Below, one piece after another: positions 41,127 to 50,650 of a DNA stretch of 64,000 bases. The DNA comes from CAVVWJ01 sp036556505 (lineage in GTDB: Bacteria > Gemmatimonadota > Gemmatimonadetes > Gemmatimonadales > GWC2-71-9). Both the position numbers and the translations under genes were made by a program. The notes beneath the pieces are model-generated. The model made no database searches and had not been told where the DNA came from. It was given only the letters and a program-made list of their open reading frames with translations. Position 1 is the stretch's first letter. Each line of letters opens with the position of its first letter. The DNA lies in contig DATBJH010000077.1 in the NCBI GenBank assembly GCA_036556505.1, positions 62,001-126,000 of the forward strand, given 5' to 3'.

Positions 41127-44036
41127 ATGGCCCACCGGACCGACACATCCGCGTCTTCCCCGGCTGGAGCGCCTCCGCCCGCGAGCGTGGCGCTCTGGCT
41201 GCGCCGCCTGCCGCTGGTCTCGGGGGTGGCCACGACGCTGCTCGGCCTGGCCGCCGTGGAGGCCTACGTCTTCGGCAGCGGGCCCGACGTCTCTTCCCCG
41301 CTCCTCCTTCCCCAGACCGTACCACTCGTGGCGGTCATGTTCGTGCTCGCGGGCGCGAGCCTCCTCACCCTCCTGGCGCACCTCCCCCGGCACCAGGCGG
41401 TGGCCGCCGGCCTGGTCATTCTCCTCGCGACGGTGGTGCTTCTGGAGTATCTGGTCTGGTGGGATCTGGGTGTCGACCGGCTGCTCTTCCCCGATGACGT
41501 GCAGGCTATTCCGTCCGCCATCCCCGGCCGGCCGGCCCCCATCACCACCGCCAGCTTCCTTCTTCTCGGTGTCTCGCTGCTGCTGGCGGTCAAGGGGCGG
41601 CACGCGGCGCACCGCAGGGCGCACGTCGCCGCGCTCATCGCCGCGGGTGGGCTCCCGCTGATCGCCATCGCCGGGCACCTGGTAGACGTGCCGGAGCTCT
41701 ACCAGCTCGCGCCGGGCGTGGGACTCTCGCTCGCGGACGCCGTCCTGCTCCTGCTGCTGACCATCGGGGTGGTGGCCGCGACGCACCAGTCCACGCTCAT
41801 GCAGCTGATCGGCGGCCAGGACCCGGGAACCATCCTGTTGCGCCGGCTGCTGCCGATCGCCGTGATGGTCCCGGTGGTCTTCGCGGCCGGAAGCCTGCTC
41901 GCGCTGCGGCTCGGCTTCTACCAGAAACACGTGGCCCTGGCCCTGTTCATCGCCACGTTCGTCGGGCTGTCGCTCCTGGCAGCCTTCCGCGTGGTTTCGG
42001 TGGTGCGCCGCGCCGACGGCGAGCGGCGGGCGGCCGAGCGCGCCGAGGCGGAGCGGGCGCTGGGCGAGCGGCTGCTCGAGGCCGAACAGGCCGCGGGCGC
42101 GGCGTTACGCCAGAGCGTCCAGCAGACGCGCGAGCTGCTCGAGATCCTCAATCACGCGCCGGTGCTGGCGAGGACTCCGGAGGGCCACATCCAGTTCTGG
42201 AGCGCCGGCGCCCAACGGCTCTATGGGTGGAACGAGAGCGAGGCGATCGGCGCCAACGCGATGCGGCTCCTGCACACCGAGCTGCCGGCGTCGGCGGAGG
42301 AGGTCTCGGCGGCGCTGCTCGCGCGGGGCGAATGGCACGGAGAGGTCACCCGGCGATCGCGCGGCGGGTACCGGGTCCAGGTGGCGAGTCACTGGATCCT
42401 GCACCGAGACGCGGACGGCCATCCCGGTTCGGTGATCGAGGTGGACAACGACGTCACCGAGCAGAAGCACGCCGAAGAGGCGCTTCGCCGCGGCGAAGCG
42501 AGATACCGGGCCCTGGTCGCGGCCGCCTCGCAGATCGTCTGGACGGCGTCCGCCGACGGCCGGCGCCCGATCGACACCAGCCAGTGGGAGGCCTTCACCG
42601 GCCAGAGCGGTACCGAGGCGACGTGGGGGGGCTGGTTCGAGGCGATCCACCCCGACGACCGGGAGCAGGCGATCCGCGCGTGGGGCCAGGCGGTGGCTGC
42701 CCGCCGGCCGCTCGCTGCCGAGCACCGGCTCCGGCGCCGGGACGGCGAGTACCGCAACATGGAGGTTCGCGCGGTGCCGGTCCTGGACGATCAGGGCCAC
42801 ATCCGGGAGTGGGTCGGCGCCCACACCGACATCACCGACCGGCTGCACGCGGAGGAGCAGCTCAGCCAGGCCCAGCGGCTGCAAGCAGTGGGGACTCTGG
42901 CGGGCGGCGTCGCCCACGAGGTCAACAACCAGCTCATGGCGGTGCTCGGCTTCGGCGAGTTCGTGCTGGGCGCGCTGGGCAAGGACCACCCGCAGGCCGG
43001 CGATGTCAGGGAGATGGTGGGCGCCGCGACCCGCGCCGCCCGGGTGGCCCAGCAGCTGCTCACCTTCAGCCGCCGGCAGGTGAAGCAGACCCAGCTGCTC
43101 GATCTCCACGAGGCGGTGATCGCGCTGGTACCGGTGCTCGAGCGCCTCCTCGGCGCGGACAAGTCGCTGGTGGTGCTGCCCCGGCGATCCGGCTGCCGGA
43201 TCCTGGCCGATCCCACCCAGATCGATCAGGTCCTCATCAACCTCGCGGCCAACGCGCGCGATGCGATGCGCACCGGCGGGCGACTCAGCATCAGCGTCCA
43301 GGACGTGGTGCTGGACGCGACGTATGCCGAGTCCCACGGCGTGAGCAACCTGGTGCCGGGACCGTACGTCCGGATCGAGGTCAGCGACACCGGCAGTGGC
43401 ATGAGCAAGGAGACCCTGGCCAAGATCTTCGAGCCGTTCTACACCACCAAGCCGGTCGGCTCCGGCACCGGTCTCGGACTCTCGACCGTCTACGGCATCG
43501 TGAAGCAGCACGAGGGCTTCATCTGGCCCTACAGCGAGGTGGGCATCGGCACCACCATGAAGGTCTACCTGCCGGCCGCGCCCAGCGAGATGCAGCCCGT
43601 CCGCGCGGCCGAGCGCAAGCCGACGGCCGTCCCTCAGGGGGAGATGGAACCGGCGCTGGTGATGGTCGTGGAGGACGAGCTGGCGATCCGGGAGCTGGTC
43701 CGTCGCACGCTGGAAGGCGCCGGGCTCGTGGTCATCGAGGCGGAGAACGGTCGCCAGGCGCTGGACATCTTCGCCCTCGGGGGCGAGCCGCCGCGGCTGG
43801 TGCTCACCGACGTGATCATGCCCGAGCTCAACGGCCGCGAGCTGAGCGACGCGTTGGCCGACCAATACCCGACGATTCCCATCCTCTTCATGTCGGGCTA
43901 CACCGGGGACGAGGTGCTGGCGCGCAGCCTCCTGCCCGACACGGCTCTCTTCATCCAGAAGCCATTCGTCCCCGACGAGCTGCTCTCGCGGGTGCGAGGG
44001 ATGCTGGCGGGCGCGCCCACTTCGGAGGTAGGTTAG
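41127..44036 (+). CDS. Membrane-anchored hybrid histidine kinase
   Basis: The 969-residue protein has about eight N-terminal membrane helices (~25-290), a short coiled coil, two PAS modules (~335-455, ~465-580), a HisKA region with GTLAGGVAHEVNNQLMAVLG, a HATPase with NLAANARDAMRTGG, GSGTGLGLSTVYGIVKQHEG, and a C-terminal receiver (MVVEDELAIRELV, LVLTDVIMPELNG, FMSGY, IQKPFVP). The kinase cores resemble those of the divergent gene at 38536, so the two probably arose by duplication. The multi-helix sensor domain suggests an envelope or membrane signal; the ligand is unknown. Phosphotransfer within the chain is followed by an unseen output. Confidence 0.85.
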   Translation: MAHRTDTSASSPAGAPPPASVALWLRRLPLVSGVATTLLGLAAVEAYVFGSGPDVSSPLLLPQTVPLVAVMFVLAGASLLTLLAHLPRHQAVAAGLVILLATVVLLEYLVWWDLGVDRLLFPDDVQAIPSAIPGRPAPITTASFLLLGVSLLLAVKGRHAAHRRAHVAALIAAGGLPLIAIAGHLVDVPELYQLAPGVGLSLADAVLLLLLTIGVVAATHQSTLMQLIGGQDPGTILLRRLLPIAVMVPVVFAAGSLLALRLGFYQKHVALALFIATFVGLSLLAAFRVVSVVRRADGERRAAERAEAERALGERLLEAEQAAGAALRQSVQQTRELLEILNHAPVLARTPEGHIQFWSAGAQRLYGWNESEAIGANAMRLLHTELPASAEEVSAALLARGEWHGEVTRRSRGGYRVQVASHWILHRDADGHPGSVIEVDNDVTEQKHAEEALRRGEARYRALVAAASQIVWTASADGRRPIDTSQWEAFTGQSGTEATWGGWFEAIHPDDREQAIRAWGQAVAARRPLAAEHRLRRRDGEYRNMEVRAVPVLDDQGHIREWVGAHTDITDRLHAEEQLSQAQRLQAVGTLAGGVAHEVNNQLMAVLGFGEFVLGALGKDHPQAGDVREMVGAATRAARVAQQLLTFSRRQVKQTQLLDLHEAVIALVPVLERLLGADKSLVVLPRRSGCRILADPTQIDQVLINLAANARDAMRTGGRLSISVQDVVLDATYAESHGVSNLVPGPYVRIEVSDTGSGMSKETLAKIFEPFYTTKPVGSGTGLGLSTVYGIVKQHEGFIWPYSEVGIGTTMKVYLPAAPSEMQPVRAAERKPTAVPQGEMEPALVMVVEDELAIRELVRRTLEGAGLVVIEAENGRQALDIFALGGEPPRLVLTDVIMPELNGRELSDALADQYPTIPILFMSGYTGDEVLARSLLPDTALFIQKPFVPDELLSRVRGMLAGAPTSEVG

Positions 44037-44078
44037 CCCTGCCCTGACCGCACCATCCCATCATCATCGGAAGGCCCT

Positions 44079-44639
44079 ATGTCGATACTCGGCGCCCTGT
44101 GGCTCCCCATCGTGCTGTCGGCCGTCCTGGTGTTCGTCGTGAGCGCCATCATCCACATGGTCCTCAAGTACCACAATCGCGATTACACGCCGCTGCCCAA
44201 CGAAGACGCCGTCCGGGCCGCCCTGCGCGCCGGCAATCCCGAGCCGCGGCAGTACATCATCCCGTACTGCCCCGACCCGAAGGAGATGGAGTCGCCGGCG
44301 ATGCAGCAGAAGTTCATCGAGGGGCCGGTCGGAGTGCTCAACCTCCGGCGCCCCGGCCCGCCGACGATGGGACCGATGCTGCTCCAGTGGTTCGTCTTCA
44401 TCCTGGGGGTGTCGTGCTTCATCGCCTACGTCGCCGGCCACGCGCTGCCTCCCGACGCGCCTTATCTCCGGGTCTTCCGAATCGTCGGCGCGGTCGGTTT
44501 CCTCGCCTACGGCGCCGGGCAGATCCCGGCCGCGATCTGGATGGGGAAGCCGTGGGCCGTGGCGTGGAAGGAAGTGTTCGACGGACTGGTCTACGGGCTG
44601 GTGACGGCGGGGACGTTCGGCTGGCTGTGGACGAGGTAG
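44079..44639 (+). CDS. Conserved membrane protein of unknown function
   Basis: The 186 residues have one N-terminal helix (~5-27), a loop with CPDPKEMESPAMQQKFIEGP, and three C-terminal helices (~101-123, 131-150, 162-183). A GGAAGG sits 8 nt before the ATG. Similar short proteins occur in many soil bacteria, with no known role. It follows the membrane kinase gene with 42 bp between and so may share its transcript. The loop motif VGVLNLRRPG is probably conserved. A repeat element follows directly. Confidence 0.6.
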   Translation: MSILGALWLPIVLSAVLVFVVSAIIHMVLKYHNRDYTPLPNEDAVRAALRAGNPEPRQYIIPYCPDPKEMESPAMQQKFIEGPVGVLNLRRPGPPTMGPMLLQWFVFILGVSCFIAYVAGHALPPDAPYLRVFRIVGAVGFLAYGAGQIPAAIWMGKPWAVAWKEVFDGLVYGLVTAGTFGWLWTR

Positions 44640-44642
44640 GGT

Positions 44643-44812
44643 GGCGGTCGGGCGGTCGGGCGGACCGAGGGGGCCTTCTCCGCGGTTTTCGAACCCGCGT
44701 AAAGGAGACTTCGAGCACCGGGCTCGTTCGGGACGACGGCCTCGCGCGCTACCGCCTGACCGCCTGACCGCCTGACCGCCCGACCGCCTGACCGCCTGAC
44801 CGCCCGACCGCC
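44643..44812. repeat. Nested inverted-repeat element, copy A2
   Basis: The left arm (44643-44664) has three GGCGGTC-like units and the right arm (44751-44812) has eight GACCGCC units in tandem at 7-8 bp spacing. Like copy A1 it fills the space between two convergent genes, from just after the stop at 44639 to the stop of the minus-strand gene at 44813. The inner part (44670-44750) has other partial inverted repeats. Confidence 0.7.
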
Positions 44813-46840
44813 TCACCTCGGAAATGCCTCCGGCAGACCCCCATCCACCGGAAAAATGGCTCCCGTGGTGTAGCGGAGCTTCTCGCTGGCGAGCAGGACC
44901 GCGAGGTCCGCGACGGCCTCCGGGGGAATCAGTCCGACGCCCATCAGGTTGCGCGAGCGGTATGCCTCCAGCTGCTCCGCTTCGGTGACGCCGCGCCTGG
45001 CCGCCCGGGCTCGCACGAACTGCCGGAACACCGGCGTGTCCACCTGGTCGGCGTTGATGGCGTTCACCCGGATACGGTCGGGGCCCAGCTCGACCGCCGC
45101 GACCCGAAGCGCCTGGAGCAGCGCCGCCTTGCTCGCACCGTAGGCGGCGGCCTCCTTCCCGGGTACCACTGCCGCCTTCGATACCGAGGCCACGATCGCG
45201 CCGCCGAGTCCCTGGCGGCGCATGATCGCGGCGGCCCTGCCGATCGCGGCGACCGCGCCGAGATAGTGGACTTCCAGCTGCTGCTGGAGATCGTCGCGGC
45301 CGAGCTCTCCGATCGGGGCGAAGCGCGGCGCCGCCCCGGCGCTGTAGAAGAGCGCGTCCAGCCCACCGAACTCGAGCACCGCCTTCCGGAAAACCGCATC
45401 GAGGCTGGTGTCGTCCCGCACATCCGCTTCCATGGCAATCACCCGGCCGGGCAAGCGTTGGGCTGCGGCGCCGGCCACCGATTCGGCGGCCGCGGCGTCG
45501 AGGTCGGCAACCACGACATGCGCGCCCTCTTCCGCGAAACGGAGCGCGGCGCTCCGGCCGATGCCGCTCCCTCCGCCGAGCACCACCACGACCCGGCGCG
45601 GCAGCAGCCGGGAAGCCCGGTCACTCGCGATCTGCTGCTCCACCTTCCGGCGCTCCAGCGGCCAGTGCTCGAACTCGAAGACGTCGGATTCGGGCAGGAA
45701 CTCGAAGCGGTCCACCGCCTCCGCGTTCTCGATGGTCTCGAGCACGGCGCGATAGCAGAGGTTCGCGGTGACCGCACCGCGCTTGTCGCTGAAGGCGGTG
45801 ATCATGCCGAGCCGGGGGACGAGGATCACCTTGGCCCAGTCGTCCAACGGCCGCTGGCCGGCGACGGCGTGCCGCCGGTGGTAGGCCTCGTATTCCTCGC
45901 GCGCCTCCGCCAGCGCCCGGCGCGTCTCGGCGACTAGGATCTGATCCGAGGCCGCCGGGTCGAGCGGGAGCCAAACCGGAAGCCGGCCCGCACGCAGCAG
46001 GTGCTCCGGCGTGGCCATCCCCCGGCGCACCAGCTCCGGCATCTCCGCCCCGTCGAGCGCCGCCAGAACATCGTCGCCATCGTCGAAGTGGAGGATCACT
46101 CGCTCCTGGGAGCTCAGTGCGCCGCGCACGATCGGCAGCAGCAGCTCCGCCCGGCGGCGGCGCTCCTCGGCTGCGACCACCGTCCGGCCGCTGGAGAGGC
46201 GCCTTCGGCCGCGACGCGCCGTCCGGAGATACTCGTCGATGCGGCCAACGATCCGGGTGACCCGCTCCGCGCACGACGCCGCATCGTCTCCCCACACGAC
46301 CAACCCGTGATGCGCGAGCGCGAGTCCCTCCGCCTCGGCGGTGAGGCGCGGACTCAGGTCCCGCACCGCCTTGGCGAGCGGAAAGCCGGGCCGGACATAG
46401 GGGACGTATACGATGCTCTGCCCGAACAGCTCTTTCAGCAGACGCTCGGCCGTACCGTCTCCGACGTTGGTGAGGCTCATGGTCGCCACGTCGTGGGTAT
46501 GCGCGATCACCCGGTGGGAGAGGAGCGCGTGCAGCGGTGTCTCTACGCTGGGCGTCGGCCCGTCGGCCAGCATGCAGCCGGCCATGAATCGCATCATCTC
46601 GGCGTCGGACATCCGCTCCGCGCCGAGGAGCGTTGCGAGCCGGGCCAGGTCCAGCCGGGTGAAACCTGCCGGTCCGATGGTGCGAAGATCGGTGCCACTT
46701 CCCTTCACCAACAGCACGCCGTCCGTCTTGATGGAGGTATTGCCGCCGCCGGGCTGCACCAGGCGATGGTTCTCGCCGATTCGGCGGGAGAGCTGGACCA
46801 GAGTCTCGAGGAGGTGGGAGCGCTCAGCGGGGCGTGTCAT
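44813..46840 (-). CDS. Bifunctional aldolase / short-chain dehydrogenase (RhaEW-type)
   Basis: The 675 residues join a class II aldolase (~1-400) to an SDR (~410-675). Aldolase marks are VQPGGGNTSIKTDGVLLVKGSG, HTHDVATM (zinc ligands) and ALAHHGLVVWG. SDR marks are VVVLGGGSGIGRSAALRFAE, FYSAGA, SVSKAAVV, YGASK and the tail PVDGG. Enzymes with this build split rhamnulose-1-phosphate to dihydroxyacetone phosphate and lactaldehyde, then oxidise lactaldehyde, but they also act on other deoxy-sugar phosphates. No rhamnose isomerase or kinase is adjacent. It is divergent from the siderophore receptor, with 146 bp between. Confidence 0.85.
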   Translation of the reverse strand: MTRPAERSHLLETLVQLSRRIGENHRLVQPGGGNTSIKTDGVLLVKGSGTDLRTIGPAGFTRLDLARLATLLGAERMSDAEMMRFMAGCMLADGPTPSVETPLHALLSHRVIAHTHDVATMSLTNVGDGTAERLLKELFGQSIVYVPYVRPGFPLAKAVRDLSPRLTAEAEGLALAHHGLVVWGDDAASCAERVTRIVGRIDEYLRTARRGRRRLSSGRTVVAAEERRRRAELLLPIVRGALSSQERVILHFDDGDDVLAALDGAEMPELVRRGMATPEHLLRAGRLPVWLPLDPAASDQILVAETRRALAEAREEYEAYHRRHAVAGQRPLDDWAKVILVPRLGMITAFSDKRGAVTANLCYRAVLETIENAEAVDRFEFLPESDVFEFEHWPLERRKVEQQIASDRASRLLPRRVVVVLGGGSGIGRSAALRFAEEGAHVVVADLDAAAAESVAGAAAQRLPGRVIAMEADVRDDTSLDAVFRKAVLEFGGLDALFYSAGAAPRFAPIGELGRDDLQQQLEVHYLGAVAAIGRAAAIMRRQGLGGAIVASVSKAAVVPGKEAAAYGASKAALLQALRVAAVELGPDRIRVNAINADQVDTPVFRQFVRARAARRGVTEAEQLEAYRSRNLMGVGLIPPEAVADLAVLLASEKLRYTTGAIFPVDGGLPEAFPR

Positions 46841-46956
46841 CGGCTGAAAATGTGGAGGGCGGGCCTGCCGCGGGAGGTCGGAAGGAACCGCCCGAGAAAA
46901 ATCCGATTGCGCAAATCCCCTTTATTATGTATCCTGGCTCGCGCGTTCAAAACGAA

Positions 46957-46973
46957 TTGAGAACCATTCTCAA
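46957..46973. promoter_or_regulatory. Fur-like palindromic operator
   Basis: TTGAGAA and TTCTCAA flank CCA, giving two perfect 7-bp arms. It resembles the Fur box of Gram-negative bacteria (core TGAGAA...TTCTCA). It is 13 bp before the ATG of the siderophore receptor, with an AT-rich stretch (46913-46935) just upstream that would hold the promoter. Confidence 0.65.
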
Positions 46974-46986
46974 CGCCGAGCCCCTC

Positions 46987-49356
46987 ATGAGACCGGTCTT
47001 CCTGCCGCTCCCTGCGCTGCTCCTCGCCGTCCTCCCCCTGACATCGCACGCCAGCTCCGCCCCGGCCGATGCGCACGTTCGCAGCACCATCGCCATCCTC
47101 CAGGCGGAAAGCGACACCCTGGTCACGAAGGTCTTCCGGATCCCGGCCCAGCCGCTGCCGGATGCGCTGCATGAGTTCATTCGCCAGTCCGGGATGCAGG
47201 TCCGGGTCGAGGAAGAGGTGCCGCCGGTGCATTCGCCCGGCGTGATCGGGCGGTTCACGGCACCCGAGGCGCTGCGGCGCATGGTCGCCGGCACCGGTCT
47301 CAGGGCCGAGGTCGTGGATGCCGAGACGCTGGCCCTGCGACCGGTGTCCGGGGCCTACGAGCTCGAGCCGGTCGAGGTGGTCGCGCCCCGCGCGACCTCC
47401 GATGCCCTGATCTCGACGGCCACTCGCACCCCCACCCCGCTGCGTGATGTTCCCCAGTCCGTCACGGTGGTGAGCCACGCGCTGATCGCCGAGCAGGCCA
47501 TGTCGGGCATGGCCGACGTCACCCGCAACGTCCCCGGTGTCACCATGGGCCAGGGCGAGGGCAACCGCGACCAGCTCACCATGCGGGGCAACAACTCCAC
47601 CTCCACGTTCTTCGTGGACGGGATGCGCGACGACGTGCAGTACTTCAGGGACCTCTACAACGTGGAGCGGGTCGAGGCGCTGAAGGGTCCCAATGCGCTG
47701 ATCTTCGGGCGAGGCACCGGCGGCGGCGTCATCAACCGGGTGTCCAAGGAGGCGGACTGGACGCCGGTCCGGGAGCTCACGCTTCAGGGCGGCTCGTACG
47801 ACACCCGGCGCGGCGCGGTGGACGTCGGTCAGGCGGCCTCCGAGGCCGTGGCGTTCCGCTTCAACGGCATGTACGAGAACTCCGACCGCTTCCGCTACGA
47901 CGTGAACCTGGAGCGCTACGGAATCAACCCGACCATGACCTTGATGGTGGGTGAGCGCACCCGAGTCACCGCGAACTACGAGCACTTCTCGGACTACCGG
48001 ACCGCCGACCGCGGCGTCCCCTCCTTCGAGGGAGGCCCCGTGGACACCGACATCCGCCTCTTCTTCGGCGACCCTGCGATCAGCTGGTCCGACGCGTCGA
48101 TCAACGTGGGCACGGCCGCCCTCGAGCACGAGCTGTCCTCCACGGTTCAGCTTCGCACTCGGCTCCTGTTCGGCGACTACAACAAGATGTACCAGAACGT
48201 GTTCCCCGGTGCGGTAGATTCGACCGGCACCAGCGTGAGCCTCTCGGGCTACAACAACCGGAACGATCGCGACAACCTGCTCAGTCAGACCGATCTCATC
48301 TGGCGCGCGACCAGCGGCAAGGTGAGCCACACGGTGCTCGCCGGGCTGGAGCTTGGCCGTCAGCTGAGTCACAACCTCCGCAACACCGGCTACTTCGATA
48401 ACGTCAGCACCACGATCAGCGCGCCGCTCGACCACCCGACGGTCAGTCACCCGATCACCTTCCGCCCGTCCGACAGTGACGCCAACAACAGGATCCTCGC
48501 CCGGTCGGCGGGAGTGTACCTGCAGGACCAGGTCATGCTGACGCCCTACCTTCAGCTGATCGCCGGCGCCCGGCTCGAGCGGTTCGACCTCGATTTCCAC
48601 AACAACCGGAACGGCGAGGACCTCGAGCGCACCGACGACCTGCTCTCGCCCCGGGCGGGCGTGGTGGTGAAGCCGGTCGAGCCCCTCTCGCTCTACGGGA
48701 GCTACAGCGTGTCCTACCTGCCGAGCTCGGGGGATCAGTTCAGCTCTCTCACGGCGACGACCGAGACCCTGGAGCCGGAGAAGTTCGAGAACTACGAGCT
48801 GGGGGCGAAGTTCGACGTGGCGAGGGGCGTCGCGCTCACCGGCGCCGTCTATCAGCTCGACCGGGACAACACCAGCGCGCCCGATCCGGTGGACCCCTCG
48901 CGCACGGTGCAGACCGGCAGCCAGCGCACCCGCGGGATCGAGCTGGGCGCCACCGGCAACCTGACTCCGAAGTGGCAGGTCGCCGCGGCCTACGCGCTGC
49001 AGGACGCCGAGGTCACCAGCCGCACGGCACAGGCGGAGCCCGGGGCGAAGGTGCCGGTGGTGCCGGAGAACACGCTGACATTGTGGAACCGCTATCAGCT
49101 CCACCGGCAGTGGGGCGTCGGTCTGGGCTTCATCTACCAGGACGACATGTTCGCCTCGATCGACAACGAGGTGACCCTGCCGAGCTTCACCCGGTTCGAT
49201 GCGGGCGTGTTCTTCGGCTTGAACGACCACCTGCGCGCCCAGGTCAACGTCGAGAACCTGTTCGACGAGGAGTACTTCATCACCTCGCACAGCAACAACA
49301 ACATCAGCCCGGGCTCGCCGCGGGCGGTGCGAGCGTCGATGACGGCGGGCTTCTAG
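46987..49356 (+). CDS. TonB-dependent siderophore receptor with STN domain
   Basis: The start is ATG 46987, where the signal peptide begins (FLPLPALLLAVLPLTSHASS). The 789 residues have a secretin/TonB N-terminal STN domain at ~45-125 (FRIPAQPLPDALHEFIRQSG), the plug (RDVPQSVTVVSHALI; MRGNNSTSTFFVDGMRDDVQ; VERVEALKGPNALIFGRGTG) and a barrel ending VRASMTAGF. This is the FhuE/Fiu-like siderophore receptor family, TIGR01783-like. An STN domain often signals to an anti-sigma factor, but none is in the window. A Fur-like palindrome lies upstream, so iron repression is expected. Siderophore type cannot be told. Confidence 0.9.
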   Translation: MRPVFLPLPALLLAVLPLTSHASSAPADAHVRSTIAILQAESDTLVTKVFRIPAQPLPDALHEFIRQSGMQVRVEEEVPPVHSPGVIGRFTAPEALRRMVAGTGLRAEVVDAETLALRPVSGAYELEPVEVVAPRATSDALISTATRTPTPLRDVPQSVTVVSHALIAEQAMSGMADVTRNVPGVTMGQGEGNRDQLTMRGNNSTSTFFVDGMRDDVQYFRDLYNVERVEALKGPNALIFGRGTGGGVINRVSKEADWTPVRELTLQGGSYDTRRGAVDVGQAASEAVAFRFNGMYENSDRFRYDVNLERYGINPTMTLMVGERTRVTANYEHFSDYRTADRGVPSFEGGPVDTDIRLFFGDPAISWSDASINVGTAALEHELSSTVQLRTRLLFGDYNKMYQNVFPGAVDSTGTSVSLSGYNNRNDRDNLLSQTDLIWRATSGKVSHTVLAGLELGRQLSHNLRNTGYFDNVSTTISAPLDHPTVSHPITFRPSDSDANNRILARSAGVYLQDQVMLTPYLQLIAGARLERFDLDFHNNRNGEDLERTDDLLSPRAGVVVKPVEPLSLYGSYSVSYLPSSGDQFSSLTATTETLEPEKFENYELGAKFDVARGVALTGAVYQLDRDNTSAPDPVDPSRTVQTGSQRTRGIELGATGNLTPKWQVAAAYALQDAEVTSRTAQAEPGAKVPVVPENTLTLWNRYQLHRQWGVGLGFIYQDDMFASIDNEVTLPSFTRFDAGVFFGLNDHLRAQVNVENLFDEEYFITSHSNNNISPGSPRAVRASMTAGF

Positions 49357-49365
49357 GCGGCCCCG

Positions 49366-49394
49366 GCGGCGCGGCTCCTTCCGAGCCGCGCCGC
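49366..49394 (+). terminator. Hairpin after the siderophore receptor
   Basis: Positions 49366-49377 and 49383-49394 form a perfect 12-bp GC stem with a 5-nt loop. It is followed by TGCTACTTTGTT, a weak T-rich run, and by the next gene's ATG at 49410. It may end or attenuate the receptor transcript. Confidence 0.55.
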
Positions 49395-49409
49395 TGCTAC
49401 TTTGTTGGG

Positions 49410-50615
49410 ATGGATCTCACCACCGGTGTGCCGTACTGGCTGGTCCGGGACGGCCTGACCGCCACCTACCCCAAGCTCAACGAGGACCGGCGCTGCGATC
49501 TGGCCGTGATCGGCGGCGGCGTCAGCGGCGCGCTGGTGGCCCAGCGGTTCGCGCAGGAGGGCTACCACACCGTCCTGCTCGAGGGGCGGGAGATGGGCTA
49601 CGGCAGCACCGGCTCCTCCACCGCCCTGCTCCAGTACGAGCTGGACACCCACCTGGTGGACCTGGCCGGCCGCATCGGGCTGGCCGCCGCGCAGCGCTGC
49701 TATCGTCTCTGCGTGGAGGCGGTGGAAGGAATCGGGCGGCTGGCCGAGGCGATCGGGGCGGAGACGGACTACCGGCCCCGCAGCAGCCTGTATCTGGCCA
49801 CGCAGCGGCGCGATCTGAAGGTGCTGGAGCGGGAGCGCCGGGCCCGCCGCGAGATGGGGATCGAGGTGGATCTCCTCTCGCCGAGCGAGATCCGGTCCCG
49901 CTACGGATTCGATCGGCCGGCGGCGCTGCTCTCCCGGGTGGGCGGTGAAATAGACCCGCTCCGACTCACCCACGCACTGCTGGCCGCCGGCCTGCGCGAC
50001 GGCCTGGAGATCTACGACCGCACCGGCGTCGCCCGGTATCAGTCGGACCGCAAGGGAGTGTTGCTGGAGACCGCGGACGGGTGGCGAATCAGGGCCGGCA
50101 AGGCGGTCTTCGCGACGGGCTGCAACGTGCCTCCGTTCTTCCCGCGCCGGGCGATCCGGCTCAACAGCAGCTTCGTCGTCGCCACGTCCCCACTCGCCGG
50201 CTTCCAGGGCTGGGGCGACGATCACGCGCTGGTGTGGGAGACCGCGCGACCCTACCTCTATGCCCGGACCACTGCGGACAACCGCGCCGTCATCGGGGGC
50301 GCCGACCTGCCGTTCAAGGGCGCCCGCAAGCTCGAGAAGGTGCAGGACAAGCAGACGGCGCGGGTTGCCGCACAGTTCGGGGAGCTCTTTCCCGACATCC
50401 GGTTCGACGTGGACTGGAGCTGGTCGGGCGCCTACGCCGGAACCGACGATGGGCTTCCCTACATCGGGGTGGCCCCGGACTTCCCCAACGGCTACGTCGC
50501 GCTCGGCCTCGGGGCCAACGGTGTCGTCTTCGCCTACGTCGCGGCCAGGCTGCTGGTGGACGACTTCGTCGGCCGGGCCAATCCGGATGCGGAGCTGTTT
50601 CGCTTCGGGCGCTGA
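49410..50615 (+). CDS. DAO-type FAD-dependent amine/amino acid oxidoreductase
   Basis: The start is ATG 49410 (MDLTTGVPYW), because the frame above it overlaps the receptor gene. The 401 residues have the Rossmann FAD loop DLAVIGGGVSGALVAQRFAQ, the second DAO signature YGSTGSSTALLQYELD and the C-terminal FAD-binding strand GTDDGLPYIGVAP with GYVALGLGANGV. Members oxidise secondary amines or D-amino acids to imines (glycine/sarcosine or gamma-glutamylputrescine oxidase are relatives). The substrate is not readable. It has no signal peptide and follows the siderophore receptor terminator. Confidence 0.8.
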   Translation: MDLTTGVPYWLVRDGLTATYPKLNEDRRCDLAVIGGGVSGALVAQRFAQEGYHTVLLEGREMGYGSTGSSTALLQYELDTHLVDLAGRIGLAAAQRCYRLCVEAVEGIGRLAEAIGAETDYRPRSSLYLATQRRDLKVLERERRARREMGIEVDLLSPSEIRSRYGFDRPAALLSRVGGEIDPLRLTHALLAAGLRDGLEIYDRTGVARYQSDRKGVLLETADGWRIRAGKAVFATGCNVPPFFPRRAIRLNSSFVVATSPLAGFQGWGDDHALVWETARPYLYARTTADNRAVIGGADLPFKGARKLEKVQDKQTARVAAQFGELFPDIRFDVDWSWSGAYAGTDDGLPYIGVAPDFPNGYVALGLGANGVVFAYVAARLLVDDFVGRANPDAELFRFGR

Positions 50616-50650
50616 ATCCTAGGGTCCCGAGCGGCCCCCGGCCCCCCTTT

